Part shown: in pieces, positions 35,940 through 44,804 of the stretch | Layout: the number at the start of each line of letters is the position of its first letter | How positions within the stretch are numbered: position 1 is the first letter of the stretch | DNA from: Bacteroidota bacterium | Lineage (GTDB): Bacteria; Bacteroidota; Ignavibacteria; UBA10030; UBA6906 | Length of the DNA: 64,000 bases | NCBI GenBank assembly: GCA_030835135.1 | Contig: JAUQWO010000088.1 | Coordinates: forward strand, 1 to 64,000 | Reading direction: 5' to 3' | Notes under the pieces: model-generated | What the model saw: only the letters and a program-made list of their open reading frames with translations | What the model was told of the DNA's origin: nothing | Database searches by the model: none | Translations under genes and position numbers: made by a program

Positions 35940-36991
35940 TCCCGGTGTCTCCTTACGAGTGGTGCCTTCTGCAGATCGGCGATGGTCCGCGACCCTGTCA
36001 GGAACATGATCCCCTGGAGATCGCGTTGCCAGCGGAGGAGCAGTCGCTCGAGCGCACGCCGCCCGCCCTTCGTGAGCTCCCTGATCATGGGCCGTGCGGA
36101 TGCTGCCAGGTCGGCGCCGAGCGCGATGGCGCGGGCGGCATCCATGGCCGATGCGATCCCGCCGGATGCGACGAGCGTGAACGGGCGTCCGGGTGTCCGC
36201 AGCGCCGCCGCCTCACGCACCGCGGTGGCGGTAGGGATCCCCCAGTCCCAGAATGTTTCGCCGGAATAGCCATTGCCGCCGCGGAGGAGTTCCACGCCGG
36301 CCCAACTGGTGCCACCTGCGCCGGCAACGTCGATGATGCGCACGCCGGCATCGAGCAGGCGTGCGACGACGTCGGCGGAGAGCCCGGCCCCGATCTCCTT
36401 GACAATGACCGGGACGGGGAGTTCGCGGACGAGGAGCGCGATGCCGTCGAGTACGCCGCGGAACCGCGGGGTCCCTTCGGGCTGCAGCAGTTCCTGCAGC
36501 GGGTTCAGATGCACGGTGAAAGCATCGGCACGGATCAATGCGATCAGGCGGAGCGCAGCAGAGGCATCGCGCATGGTGGCCACTTCGGCAGCGCCGATGT
36601 TGCCGACGATCGGGATGTCCGGCGCGGCGTCCCGGGCGACAGCGAACGTGCGATGATAGGTCGCATCTTCGAGGGCCTGGCGCTGGCTGCCGACGCCCAG
36701 GGCGATGCCTGCCTGCTGACAGGCGATCGCGAGGTCGCGGTTGATCTTGAGTGCGCCCGGGTAGCCACCCGTCATGCACGAGACCATGAGGGGTGCGCGG
36801 AGCGTATGGTCCAGGAAGGTGACAGACGTCCGGATGTCTGCCAGATCGGCCTCCGGCAACGCGTTATGGACGAACTCCCATTCGTCCAGGCCTGTCGTCT
36901 TGGCGCGGAAGGTCACGTTCTTCCGCACGACAAGGTCGACGTGCTGGGCCTTGCGCGCTATGGTACCACGGGGCGGGGATCGTCTGGGCAT
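35936..36991 (-). CDS. fni: Type 2 isopentenyl-diphosphate delta-isomerase
   Basis: FMN-dependent interconversion of IPP and DMAPP. 351 aa TIM barrel with RKAQHVDLVVRKNVTF at the start, PLMVSCMTGGYP, ALGVGSQRQALED, VKEIGAGLS and DVAGAGGTSWAGVE, ending ASGGIASAMDAARAIALGADL. First gene of the operon, with its own promoter; supplies the prenyl synthase encoded next. Confidence 0.94.
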   Translation of the reverse strand: MPRRSPPRGTIARKAQHVDLVVRKNVTFRAKTTGLDEWEFVHNALPEADLADIRTSVTFLDHTLRAPLMVSCMTGGYPGALKINRDLAIACQQAGIALGVGSQRQALEDATYHRTFAVARDAAPDIPIVGNIGAAEVATMRDASAALRLIALIRADAFTVHLNPLQELLQPEGTPRFRGVLDGIALLVRELPVPVIVKEIGAGLSADVVARLLDAGVRIIDVAGAGGTSWAGVELLRGGNGYSGETFWDWGIPTATAVREAAALRTPGRPFTLVASGGIASAMDAARAIALGADLAASARPMIRELTKGGRRALERLLLRWQRDLQGIMFLTGSRTIADLQKAPLVRRHRE

Positions 36992-37014
36992 GCGGTCGGT
37001 CTGTCACTTTTTTC

Positions 37015-37043
37015 AAGATACATGATTCATATGCGAATTTCAA
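37015..37043 (-). promoter_or_regulatory. Promoter of the fni-pts operon
   Basis: TTGAAA (37043-37038), 17 bases, TATCTT (37020-37015) on the minus strand, about 24 bases before the ATG at 36991. Confidence 0.62.
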
Positions 37044-37087
37044 TCCCGCCCTCTCCGTGATGCGCGTCACACGCACATCGCCGTATC

Positions 37088-37116
37088 TTGCTTCTGGCGC
37101 AAGAGTTATGTACCAT
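37088..37116 (+). promoter_or_regulatory. Possible promoter of the nucleotidyltransferase gene
   Basis: TTGCTT (37088-37093), 17 bases, TACCAT (37111-37116). The -10 is weak. The pair overlaps a short inverted repeat (cttgc...gcaag). The intergenic region is divergent, with fni on the other side. Confidence 0.35.
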
Positions 37117-37146
37117 GGAGTGATTTTCTAACGGGAATTGCCCTTC

Positions 37147-38124
37147 ATGCATGCACTCATACCGGTTGCCGGGATCGGGACGCGTCTCCGCCCGCATACG
37201 TTCACGCACCCCAAGGTCCTGCTGAATGTTGCCGGCAAGCCGATCCTCGGGCACATCATCGATAAGTTGATCGATGAGGGGATCACGTCCGCGAGCATCA
37301 TCGTGGGCCATCTGAGCGAGCAGATCATCGCGTACGTTCGCAAGGCCTATCCGGACTTTCCTGTGGATTTCGTGGAACAGGAGATGCCGTTGGGTCTCGG
37401 GCATGCCATCTATATCGCCCGGCATGCGCTCAAGGAAGAGCCCGTGCTGATCATTCTGGGTGACACGATCTTTGATGTGGACCTCCGTCCGGTGCTGAAG
37501 AACCCCGTCACCGCGCTGGGCGTGAAGACGGTGGAGGACCCCCGCCGGTTCGGCGTGGCGGAGATGAACGGCAGTGCCATCCGGAAGCTGATCGAGAAGC
37601 CCGAGCACCCCACCAGTAACCTGGCGGTGGTGGGCCTCTATCATATACACAACACGCCGCTGCTCCGCACATGCCTGGACGAGGTGGTGCAGAAGGACAT
37701 CCGGACGAAGGGTGAGTATCAGCTCACGGATGTGTTGCAGATGATGATCGACCGGGGCGAGCGGATGGAGACGTTCCCGGTGGAAGGGTGGTACGACTGC
37801 GGCAAGCCGGAGACGTTGCTGTCCACGAACAAGGCCCTGCTGGCGAAGGGGTCGAGCTACGGTCCGATGGACGGTGTGATCATCTGCGAGCCGGTCTTCA
37901 TCGCGCCGACGGCCGTGCTCAGCAACTGTGTGGTGGGTCCGAATACCACCGTTGGCGACGGTGCCGAGGTGAGCGAGGCGGTGATCCGCAATTCCATCGT
38001 TGGGGCGGAATCGCGCGTGAGCAAGGTGTTGCTCGAGAACTCGATCATCGGCAGCGGCGCGTCCGTCCGCGGCAGCTACAAGCGCTTCAATGTCGGCGAC
38101 GCTTCAGAACTGGAATTCTATTAA
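37147..38124 (+). CDS. Sugar-1-phosphate nucleotidyltransferase
   Basis: 325 aa from ATG 37147. Nucleotidyltransferase signature at the N-terminus (PVAGIGTRLRPHT followed by HPKVLL), then LGDTIFDVDL, the metal-site aspartate, and VEGWYDCGKPETLL. The C-terminal 80 residues are left-handed beta-helix repeats (IAPTAVLSNCVVGPNTTVGDG). Makes an NDP-sugar from a sugar phosphate; UDP-, dTDP- or GDP-specificity is not clear by eye. Followed by metK after 36 bases. Confidence 0.87.
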   Translation: MHALIPVAGIGTRLRPHTFTHPKVLLNVAGKPILGHIIDKLIDEGITSASIIVGHLSEQIIAYVRKAYPDFPVDFVEQEMPLGLGHAIYIARHALKEEPVLIILGDTIFDVDLRPVLKNPVTALGVKTVEDPRRFGVAEMNGSAIRKLIEKPEHPTSNLAVVGLYHIHNTPLLRTCLDEVVQKDIRTKGEYQLTDVLQMMIDRGERMETFPVEGWYDCGKPETLLSTNKALLAKGSSYGPMDGVIICEPVFIAPTAVLSNCVVGPNTTVGDGAEVSEAVIRNSIVGAESRVSKVLLENSIIGSGASVRGSYKRFNVGDASELEFY

Positions 38125-38160
38125 TAGTCAATCACGTATCGTTCACAATAGAGGTATCCT

Positions 38161-39303
38161 ATGTCCTACCTGTTCACGTCCGAGTCCGTTTCCGAAGGGC
38201 ACCCTGACAAGGTGTGCGATCAGATTTCGGATGCAGTGCTGGACGAGCTTCTGGCACAAGACAAACATTCACGCGTGGGGTGTGAGAGTTTTGTTACGAC
38301 CGGACTGGCATTCGTGGGTGGTGAGATCACGACCAACGGCTATATCGAGGTCCAGGATGTCGTGCGCAAGGTGATCCGGGAGATCGGGTACACGAAGGCC
38401 GACTATCGCTTTGATGCGGAATCCTGCTCGGTGATCTCTGCGATCCATTCGCAGTCGCCGGATATCGCCCGCGGCGTGGATACCGGTGGTGCGGGAGACC
38501 AGGGCATGATGTTCGGGTACGCGTCGAACGAGACGCCCGAATACATGCCGATGCCGATCATGTTCGCGCACAAGCTGGTGAAGCGCCTGGCGGACGTCCG
38601 GAAGAAGGAAGCCAAGCTGATGCCGTACCTGCGTCCGGATGCGAAGTCGCAGGTGACCATCGAGTATCACGGCCGCAAGCCGGTGCGTGTGCACACGGTG
38701 GTGATCTCGACCCAGCATGACCCGGACGTGTCGCAAAAGAAGATCCGTGAGGATGTGATCAAGCACGTCATCACGAAGGTGCTGCCGCAGGAGATGCTGG
38801 ACAAGAACACGATCGTGCATGTGAACCCGACGGGGCGGTTCGAGATCGGTGGCCCGCACGGCGATGCCGGTCTGACCGGGCGCAAGATCATCGTGGATAC
38901 CTACGGTGGGCGCGCCCCGCATGGCGGTGGAGCGTTCTCCGGCAAGGACCCGTCCAAGGTGGACCGCAGTGCCGCGTATGCGACGCGACACCTCGCGAAG
39001 AACCTCGTGGCCTCGGGTCTTGCGGATGAATGCCTGATCCAGGTGGCGTATGCCATCGGGGTGGCGGAGCCCGTCTCCATCCACGTCAACACCTACGGCA
39101 CCGGCCGCATCCCGGACATCGAGCTGGAGAAGGTGATCGCGAAGGAAGTGGATATGACCCCGCGCGGTATCATCAAGCGCCTCAATCTGCTCCGTCCCAT
39201 TTACCGCAAGACCGCGGCGTACGGTCATTTTGGCCGGAACGACAAGGACTTCGGGTGGGAGAAGCTGGATCTCGTGAACACGATTCTCAAGGCCATAAAA
39301 TAA
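38161..39303 (+). CDS. metK: S-adenosylmethionine synthetase
   Basis: Makes SAM from methionine and ATP. 380 aa. Motifs: [52 protein letters not shown] and [16 protein letters not shown] lies a few bases before the ATG. Followed 45 bases later by ahcY, so synthesis of SAM and recycling of S-adenosylhomocysteine are linked; ada elsewhere in the window can remove the adenosine formed. Confidence 0.96.
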   Translation: MSYLFTSESVSEGHPDKVCDQISDAVLDELLAQDKHSRVGCESFVTTGLAFVGGEITTNGYIEVQDVVRKVIREIGYTKADYRFDAESCSVISAIHSQSPDIARGVDTGGAGDQGMMFGYASNETPEYMPMPIMFAHKLVKRLADVRKKEAKLMPYLRPDAKSQVTIEYHGRKPVRVHTVVISTQHDPDVSQKKIREDVIKHVITKVLPQEMLDKNTIVHVNPTGRFEIGGPHGDAGLTGRKIIVDTYGGRAPHGGGAFSGKDPSKVDRSAAYATRHLAKNLVASGLADECLIQVAYAIGVAEPVSIHVNTYGTGRIPDIELEKVIAKEVDMTPRGIIKRLNLLRPIYRKTAAYGHFGRNDKDFGWEKLDLVNTILKAIK

Positions 39304-39348
39304 CGGGACCTCCCGTAACGATCTTTTCACAATCAGGCACGGATATCC

Positions 39349-40629
39349 ATGGATCAGAAAGCAGGAAAATACAAGGTACGTGACATGAAGCTGGCGGCGG
39401 AGGGGAAGCGGCTCATCGAGTGGGCCGAATCGCGCATGCCGGTGCTCATGGCACTCCAGGAGAAGTACAGGGTCACGAAGCCGTTCAAGGGCTACCGTAT
39501 CGCGGGCTGTCTCCACGTGACGAAGGAGACCGCGGTGCTGGTGAAGACGCTCGTTGCCGCGGGCGCCGAAGTGAGCTGGAGCGGCTGCAACCCGCTCTCA
39601 ACGAACGATGCGGTCGCCGCCGCGCTGGCCGCCGAAGGCGTGTCCATCTTTGCGTGGCACGGCATGAACGTGAAGGAGTTCTACTGGTGCATCGACCAGA
39701 CGCTGAAGTTCCATCCGAACCTCACGCTGGATGACGGCGCCGATCTGATCTTCACGATCCACAAGGACCATCCGGAGTTCGCCGAGAAGTTCGTGATCGG
39801 GGGCACGGAAGAGACCACGACCGGCGTGCACCGTCTGCGTGCGATGGCGGCCGATGGCGCGCTGAAGTATCCCGTGATCGCGGTGAACGATGCCGAGACC
39901 AAGTGGGACTTCGACAACGTGTACGGTACGGGCCAGTCCACGCTCGATGGTATCCTGCGTGCGACGAGCGTCCTGCTCGCCGGCAAGAATGTGGTCGTGG
40001 CGGGCTACGGTCATTGCGGCAAGGGTGTGGCCGCCCGTGCGAAGGGCCTGGGTGCCAATGTGATCGTGACGGAAGTGAAGCCGACGGCGGCGCTGAAGGC
40101 GACGCTGGAGGGGATGCGGGTGATGAAGATGGACGATGCGGCCAAGGTCGGCGATATCTTCGTCACGGCCACCGGCGTGAAGGACGTGATCGTGAAGCGC
40201 CACTTCCAGTCGATGAAGGACGGTGCGATCGTGTCCAATACCGGCCACTACGATTGCGAGATCAATATCCCCGATCTGGCTGCGGTGAGCAAGGGCAAGC
40301 GCGAGATCCGTGCGAACAACGAGGAGTACAAGAAGAAGGACGGCAAGCGCGTGTACCTGCTGGCCCAGGGCCGCCTCGTGAACCTGGCCGCAGCCGAGGG
40401 GCATCCGTCGGAAGTGATGGATATGTCCTTCGCGAACCAGTTCATGTCGCAGCTCCGTATCGCTGAACTGCACAAGAAGGGCGTGCGCCTCGAGAATACG
40501 GTGCATGATATCCCCGTGGAGCAGGATCAGTCGATCGCGCGTGTGAAGCTCAGCACGATGGGGATCAAGATCGATACCCTGACGCCGGAGCAGATCAAGT
40601 ACAACGAGGACTACAGCGCCGGGACGTAA
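39349..40629 (+). CDS. ahcY: Adenosylhomocysteinase
   Basis: Reversibly splits S-adenosylhomocysteine into adenosine and homocysteine. 426 aa, the short form lacking the extra segment of eukaryotic enzymes. NAD site VVVAGYGHCGKGVAARA; substrate motifs CLHVTKETAVL, GCNPLSTNDAVAAAL, EETTTGVHRL and NDAETKWDFDNVYGTGQS. A strong terminator hairpin follows. Confidence 0.96.
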   Translation: MDQKAGKYKVRDMKLAAEGKRLIEWAESRMPVLMALQEKYRVTKPFKGYRIAGCLHVTKETAVLVKTLVAAGAEVSWSGCNPLSTNDAVAAALAAEGVSIFAWHGMNVKEFYWCIDQTLKFHPNLTLDDGADLIFTIHKDHPEFAEKFVIGGTEETTTGVHRLRAMAADGALKYPVIAVNDAETKWDFDNVYGTGQSTLDGILRATSVLLAGKNVVVAGYGHCGKGVAARAKGLGANVIVTEVKPTAALKATLEGMRVMKMDDAAKVGDIFVTATGVKDVIVKRHFQSMKDGAIVSNTGHYDCEINIPDLAAVSKGKREIRANNEEYKKKDGKRVYLLAQGRLVNLAAAEGHPSEVMDMSFANQFMSQLRIAELHKKGVRLENTVHDIPVEQDQSIARVKLSTMGIKIDTLTPEQIKYNEDYSAGT

Positions 40630-40652
40630 CGGTCGCGATGGTCGGTGGTAGA

Positions 40653-40698
40653 GACGGAACGGCGTCCGTCCCCAGCGGGGCGGACGCCGTTCGTCTTT
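40653..40698 (+). terminator. Terminator after ahcY
   Basis: gaacggcgtccg pairs with cggacgccgttc (12 bp), continued inward by ccccagcgggg and outward by gac/gtc with one bulge; a short T-containing tail (gtcttt) follows. Confidence 0.75.
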
Positions 40699-40717
40699 GG
40701 GTCCGGTGCCGGCGCGC

Positions 40718-40746
40718 TTGAACCTCACCCCATTTCTTGGTATTTT
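40718..40746 (+). promoter_or_regulatory. Promoter of the histidine kinase gene
   Basis: TTGAAC (40718-40723), 17 bases, TATTTT (40741-40746). Counting 7 bases from the end of the -10 puts +1 exactly on the A of the ATG at 40753, so the transcript is predicted to be leaderless. Confidence 0.62.
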
Positions 40747-40752
40747 TCAGCG

Positions 40753-42189
40753 ATGAACGGCTCTTTCCCCTCTTCGATAGAACCACTCCGCGGTTTTCTC
40801 GATATCATCCCGGACATGTGTTTCATCATGTCCGCGGAGCTGAAGATCGAGGAGTGCAACCAGCGTGCCCGGGCGGTCACCGGACTCCCCATGCAGCTGG
40901 ATGGTTCCATTCCGTTCGCCTCGCTCCTGACACCCGATTCACCCCGTCCGCCGTTCGAAGCGCTGGATGATACCAGCCGGTCGTGTGAGACCGAGGTGCG
41001 GTTCCGACAGGATGGGCGCCGCGCCATGGATGCGCTGGTCTATGTCCACCGGGTCACGGACGGTGCGACGCACCGGTACATGGTCTTCGGCCGTGACATC
41101 TCGGGCACGAAGCAGCGGGAGCTGGACCTTCTGCGGTTCGCCAACGTGGTCCATTATACCGTGAACCCGATCCAGATCACCGATGCGGCGGGACGCATGA
41201 TCTATGTGAATCCGGCGTTCGAGCGGACGACCGGCTTCGCGAAGGAGGAACTGATCGGCCGGAACCCGTCGATCATCTCCAGCAAGAAATACACCACGGA
41301 ATTCTGGGAGCGGGTCTGGATCACGATCAGCGCGGGGAAGATCTGGAACGGGGAGGTGGAGAACAGGCGGAAGGATGGCGCCCCGCTCTACACCCAGCTC
41401 CTGATCTCCCCGATCATCGACATTGACGGGAAGGTGGTGGGCTATCTCGGATCGCACCGTGACGTGACCGAGCAGCGAGCGCTCGAGCAGCAGCTCATGC
41501 ACTCGCAGAAGATGGAGAGCATCGGCACGCTGGCCGCCGGGATCGCGCACGAGGTGGGGAATCCCCTTGCGTCGATCTCCTCCATCGTGCAGGTCCTCCA
41601 GCGGACGATGAGCGACGAGTTCGCGCGCGACAAGCTGGGGCTGGTGCAGTCGCAGGTGCACCGCATCACCAAGATCATCCGTGACCTGGTGGATTTCTCC
41701 CGGCCGTCGAACTATCAGGTGCAGCCCACGGACCTGGTGAAGGTGCTCACGGACTCGGTGGAGATCGTGAAGATGGGGAAGAAGGCCAAGGAGGTCACGT
41801 TCTACACGCATGTGCGCCAGCAGGTCCCGCTGCTCTCGCTCGTGCCGGACCAGATCGCGCAGGTCTTCATCAACATCCTGCTGAATGCCGTGGATGCGCT
41901 GCAGGGGAAGCGCGGTGCGATCACGACCACCTTCGAGCGGGACGACGACGTGGTGCGGGTGACCATCGAGGACACCGGGGCCGGGATCGCGCCGGACCAT
42001 CTGCCGAAGATCTTCGAGCCCTTCTTCACGACGAAACGCGTGGGCGAGGGGACGGGTCTGGGGTTGTGGGTGAGTTACGGTATCGTCAAGAGTTTTCGCG
42101 GGGATGTCTCTGTGTGGAGCGAACGCGGCAAGGGGACGTCCTTCTGTGTCTCGCTCCCGTTGAATCCAAAGGACTATGCACATGGCTGA
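40753..42189 (+). CDS. Soluble PAS-domain sensor histidine kinase (NtrB-like)
   Basis: 478 aa with no membrane segment. First PAS-like region about 15-120, second clear PAS about 130-250 ([33 protein letters not shown]). HisKA with phospho-acceptor His in [18 protein letters not shown], then HATPase_c with [32 protein letters not shown] and [13 protein letters not shown]. Cytoplasmic sensing of redox, ligand or metabolic state is likely; there is no haem-PAS marker I can confirm. Overlaps the NtrC-family activator gene, its evident partner. Confidence 0.93.
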   Translation: MNGSFPSSIEPLRGFLDIIPDMCFIMSAELKIEECNQRARAVTGLPMQLDGSIPFASLLTPDSPRPPFEALDDTSRSCETEVRFRQDGRRAMDALVYVHRVTDGATHRYMVFGRDISGTKQRELDLLRFANVVHYTVNPIQITDAAGRMIYVNPAFERTTGFAKEELIGRNPSIISSKKYTTEFWERVWITISAGKIWNGEVENRRKDGAPLYTQLLISPIIDIDGKVVGYLGSHRDVTEQRALEQQLMHSQKMESIGTLAAGIAHEVGNPLASISSIVQVLQRTMSDEFARDKLGLVQSQVHRITKIIRDLVDFSRPSNYQVQPTDLVKVLTDSVEIVKMGKKAKEVTFYTHVRQQVPLLSLVPDQIAQVFINILLNAVDALQGKRGAITTTFERDDDVVRVTIEDTGAGIAPDHLPKIFEPFFTTKRVGEGTGLGLWVSYGIVKSFRGDVSVWSERGKGTSFCVSLPLNPKDYAHG

Positions 42190-43546
42190 ATCCATCCTCA
42201 TCGTCGATGACGAAGAGATCATCCGCGAATCACTGTCGTTCGTGCTGGCGAAGGAAGGCTACCGCGTGCGTGATGCCGCGAACGGCCGGATCGCGCTGGA
42301 CATGATCCGGGAGTCCTCGTTCGACCTCGTCATCACCGACCTGGAGATGCCGGAGATGAAGGGGATCGAACTCCTCGAGCACATCACGATGCTCAGCCCG
42401 GAGACGTTCGTCGTCATCATCACCGCCTACGGGTCGATCGACACGGCCATCGCCGCCCTGCGCAAGGGAGCGGTGGACTACGTGCTGAAGCCGGTGGAAT
42501 TCGACGAACTCCTCGTGAAGTTGAACCGCCTGCTCCAGACCCGGCGGGTGAGCATGGAGAACAAGCTCCTCCGTGGCGAACTGCATCGCCAGTACACCTT
42601 CGACCAGATCATCGGTCAGAGCGCCGCGATGCAGCGGGTGTTCGAGACGATCAAGAAGGTGGCCACGACCGACGGGACGGTCCTGATCAACGGGAAGAGC
42701 GGGACGGGCAAGGAGCTCGTGGCGCGCGCGATCCATTTCAACAGCAAGCGTTCCGCGGGCCCGATCATCGCGGTGAACTGCGGTGCGATCGTGGAGAATC
42801 TGTTCGAGAGCGAGTTGTTCGGGCACCGGCGTGGCGCATTCACGGGCGCCACCATGGACAAGGAGGGATTCTTCAAGGCCGCGGATGGCGGGACGCTGTT
42901 CCTGGACGAGGTGAGCGAGATCCCGCTGCATCTCCAGGTGAAACTCCTGCGCGCGATCGAATTGAAGGAGATCACGGCGGTCGGCACGTCGCAGAGCATC
43001 ACGGTGGACGTCCGTATCATCGCATCGACCAATAAGAACCTCGCGAAGGAAGTGGAGGCGGGGAGATACCGTGAGGACCTGTTCTACCGGCTCAACATCG
43101 TGGAGCTCACGCTGCCGTCGCTCACCGAGCGCGTGGACGACATCCCGTTGCTCGTCCAGCATTTCGTGGCCAAGTATGCGCGCGAGATGAACAAGGATGT
43201 GCGGGGGGTGGACAATGAAGTGATGAAGTGTCTGGTGGGACATTCGTGGAAGGGGGAGATCCGCGAGCTGGAGAACATCATCGAACGGGCGGTGATCTTC
43301 GCCGAGGGGAGCGTGATCTCCAAGAAGGAACTGCCGGCGTTCTTCGACCAGCGGACCGATGCGGTGTACTCGTTCGATGCGCGGAGATCGATGAAGGAGG
43401 CCGTGGACGATTTCGAGCGGCAATACATCGCGCACGTGCTCCGGACGAATCAGTACAACAAAGAAGTGACAGCGAAAGCGCTCAAGATCAGTCTGTCGTC
43501 GTTGTACCGGAAGATCGAAGAGCTGAATATCCCTTCGCAGGGTTAA
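42182..43546 (+). CDS. Sigma54-dependent response regulator, NtrC family
   Basis: 454 aa from ATG 42182, which overlaps the kinase stop. Receiver 1-120 with VDDEE, acceptor D53 in [10 protein letters not shown] and the conserved Lys in VLKPVEF; AAA+ about 140-370 with GKSGTGKEL, canonical [14 protein letters not shown] and [14 protein letters not shown]-terminal Fis-type helix-turn-helix [20 protein letters not shown]. Unlike the regulator at 260-1627 it keeps GAFTGA. The next transcription unit (uspA) and the cytochrome run both begin with -24/-12 elements, which makes them likely targets. Confidence 0.94.
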   Translation: MAESILIVDDEEIIRESLSFVLAKEGYRVRDAANGRIALDMIRESSFDLVITDLEMPEMKGIELLEHITMLSPETFVVIITAYGSIDTAIAALRKGAVDYVLKPVEFDELLVKLNRLLQTRRVSMENKLLRGELHRQYTFDQIIGQSAAMQRVFETIKKVATTDGTVLINGKSGTGKELVARAIHFNSKRSAGPIIAVNCGAIVENLFESELFGHRRGAFTGATMDKEGFFKAADGGTLFLDEVSEIPLHLQVKLLRAIELKEITAVGTSQSITVDVRIIASTNKNLAKEVEAGRYREDLFYRLNIVELTLPSLTERVDDIPLLVQHFVAKYAREMNKDVRGVDNEVMKCLVGHSWKGEIRELENIIERAVIFAEGSVISKKELPAFFDQRTDAVYSFDARRSMKEAVDDFERQYIAHVLRTNQYNKEVTAKALKISLSSLYRKIEELNIPSQG

Positions 43547-43593
43547 GAATTTCCCCCCTCGCATTCCCACAAATCGGAAACGATCTCTCCTGG

Positions 43594-43633
43594 CCTGCCG
43601 AAAACACGCCAAAATGGTGGTGTTTTCGGCAGG
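43594..43633. repeat. Perfect 14-bp inverted repeat upstream of the uspA sigma54 element
   Basis: cctgccgaaaacac and gtgttttcggcagg, with 12 bases between. It follows the activator gene by 47 bases and is centred about 50 bases upstream of the -24 box. There is no T-run, so an activator-binding site is as likely as a terminator. Confidence 0.6.
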
Positions 43634-43659
43634 TTCCGTCTCCGTCTCCCTCTCAGGTC

Positions 43660-43676
43660 TTGGCACAACTCTTGAA
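43660..43676 (+). promoter_or_regulatory. Sigma54-type promoter of uspA
   Basis: TTGGCAC-aactc-TTGAA. GG and the -12 pair are 10 bases apart as sigma54 requires. The -12 box reads TTGA instead of the consensus TTGC. About 30 bases before the uspA ATG. Confidence 0.6.
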
Positions 43677-43705
43677 AAACACCTGTGGAACAGAGAGGGT
43701 CCCGA

Positions 43706-44185
43706 ATGATCTTCCTGAAGAAGATCCTGGTCACAACCGATCTTTCCCCGTTCTCTCTTGCGGCGCTGGAGTACGCTGTCTCCTTCGGGATGCTGTATAC
43801 CTCGAAGCTTTACCTGCTGCATGTGCATGAGGGGAAGGAAGGCCATCACGGGAAGGAAGCGTCCGCGGATCAGAGCGTCCATGATGTCCGCGTGGCGCTG
43901 GACGAGTTCATACGGATGAACGTTCCGAGTCAGACCCGCCTCGTCGCGGTCGTGCGGAGAGGGAGTCCGGCGGAAGAGATCAAACGCTTCGCTCAGGAGG
44001 AAGGCATCGACCTGATCGTGATGGCCACCCATGGGCGGACCGGCGTGCGTCACATGGTGATGGGCAGTGTTGTGGAACGGGTTGTCCGGCTCTGCAGCGT
44101 GCCGGTCCTGACCGTGAAGCCACACCCCTTCCGTGAGATCATGATCCAGAACGAGGATGTCGAGCGCGACCTTCACCTCAGGTAA
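43706..44185 (+). CDS. uspA: Universal stress protein
   Basis: 159 aa UspA fold. N-terminal KKILVTTDLSPFSLAALEYA and the ATP-binding-type signature MATHGRTGVRHMVMGSVVERVV with VPVLTVKP at the end, so it probably binds ATP. I start at ATG 43706 (MIFLKKI), after GAGAGGG; the track start is 7 codons earlier. Expressed from the sigma54-type element right after the NtrC-family activator gene. Confidence 0.88.
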   Translation: MIFLKKILVTTDLSPFSLAALEYAVSFGMLYTSKLYLLHVHEGKEGHHGKEASADQSVHDVRVALDEFIRMNVPSQTRLVAVVRRGSPAEEIKRFAQEEGIDLIVMATHGRTGVRHMVMGSVVERVVRLCSVPVLTVKPHPFREIMIQNEDVERDLHLR

Positions 44186-44197
44186 CAACAGAACGAC

Positions 44198-44623
44198 GTG
44201 CAACAACACACCAAACATACGACACCGGCGACCTCAGGTCAGACCGAGGGTGGTGAGAACAAAAAGACCATCCTCCTGTACAGTCCTGATCTGAATTTCT
44301 GCTTCAGCCTCTCGATGCTGTTTCAGGACCGCTACAATGTGATCACGACGACGAATCCGGGCATGCTGGACAAGCTCGTTGCCGACTATTCGGCGGACCT
44401 CGTCCTGGTCGATGCCGTGCCGTCCGAAAAACTCATCGAACGTCTCGGTGCCTTGCGCAAGCTTGCCCGGCGGCTTCCGACGATCCTATTGTATGTCTAC
44501 AACGCGAAAGACGTTGCCCTGGACACAGCGATCAGGGCGCACGTGGATGCCGTGTTCTATAAGCCGTTCGAGATCGCCCCGGTGTCACGGCGGATCGAAG
44601 AGCTCCTTGCCGAACACCCGTAA
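44198..44623 (+). CDS. Stand-alone, degenerate receiver-domain protein
   Basis: 141 aa from GTG 44198, 12 bases after uspA. Residues about 22-138 have the receiver beta-alpha pattern: KTILLYSPD where the usual acidic pair should be, LVLVDAVPS with a phospho-acceptor-like Asp, LLYVYN where Thr/Ser is expected, and FYKPFEI with the conserved Lys. Loss of the acidic pair and Thr suggests it is phosphorylated poorly or not at all. No output domain. Probably an accessory of the neighbouring kinase/activator pair. Confidence 0.65.
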   Translation: MQQHTKHTTPATSGQTEGGENKKTILLYSPDLNFCFSLSMLFQDRYNVITTTNPGMLDKLVADYSADLVLVDAVPSEKLIERLGALRKLARRLPTILLYVYNAKDVALDTAIRAHVDAVFYKPFEIAPVSRRIEELLAEHP

Positions 44624-44754
44624 GTCGGGCCTCCCCGGGGAACCTGGAGTTTCCCAACTGTGCAAATTGGACCCCAAATTCTCGCAGTTTTAGGAATGTT
44701 TTCCGGCATGGGGGTCAATTCTGTGGCATTTTTCAACATTCTCGCTGCCCGGAT

Positions 44755-44770
44755 TTGGCATATTCATTGA
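44755..44770 (+). promoter_or_regulatory. Sigma54-type promoter of the cytochrome cluster
   Basis: TTGGCAT-attca-TTGA with GG-N10-GA spacing, 35 bases before the ATG of the first cytochrome. An imperfect inverted repeat, aattggacccc ... gggggtcaatt (44665-44675 and 44710-44720), lies upstream and could bind an activator. Confidence 0.58.
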
Positions 44771-44804
44771 CCCAGATACGGGGAGAAATTACCTGATTCC
44801 GGAG

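Noticed and set aside
42230-44218. 662-aa minus-strand ORF across the NtrC and uspA genes
   Set aside because: It is a mirror frame of high-GC coding sequence; low-complexity His/Arg/Asp-rich translation, no domain, and well-recognised genes lie on the other strand.
44723-44740. Second TGGCAT close to the cytochrome promoter
   Set aside because: The -12 position reads CA rather than GA/GC, unlike the element at 44755.
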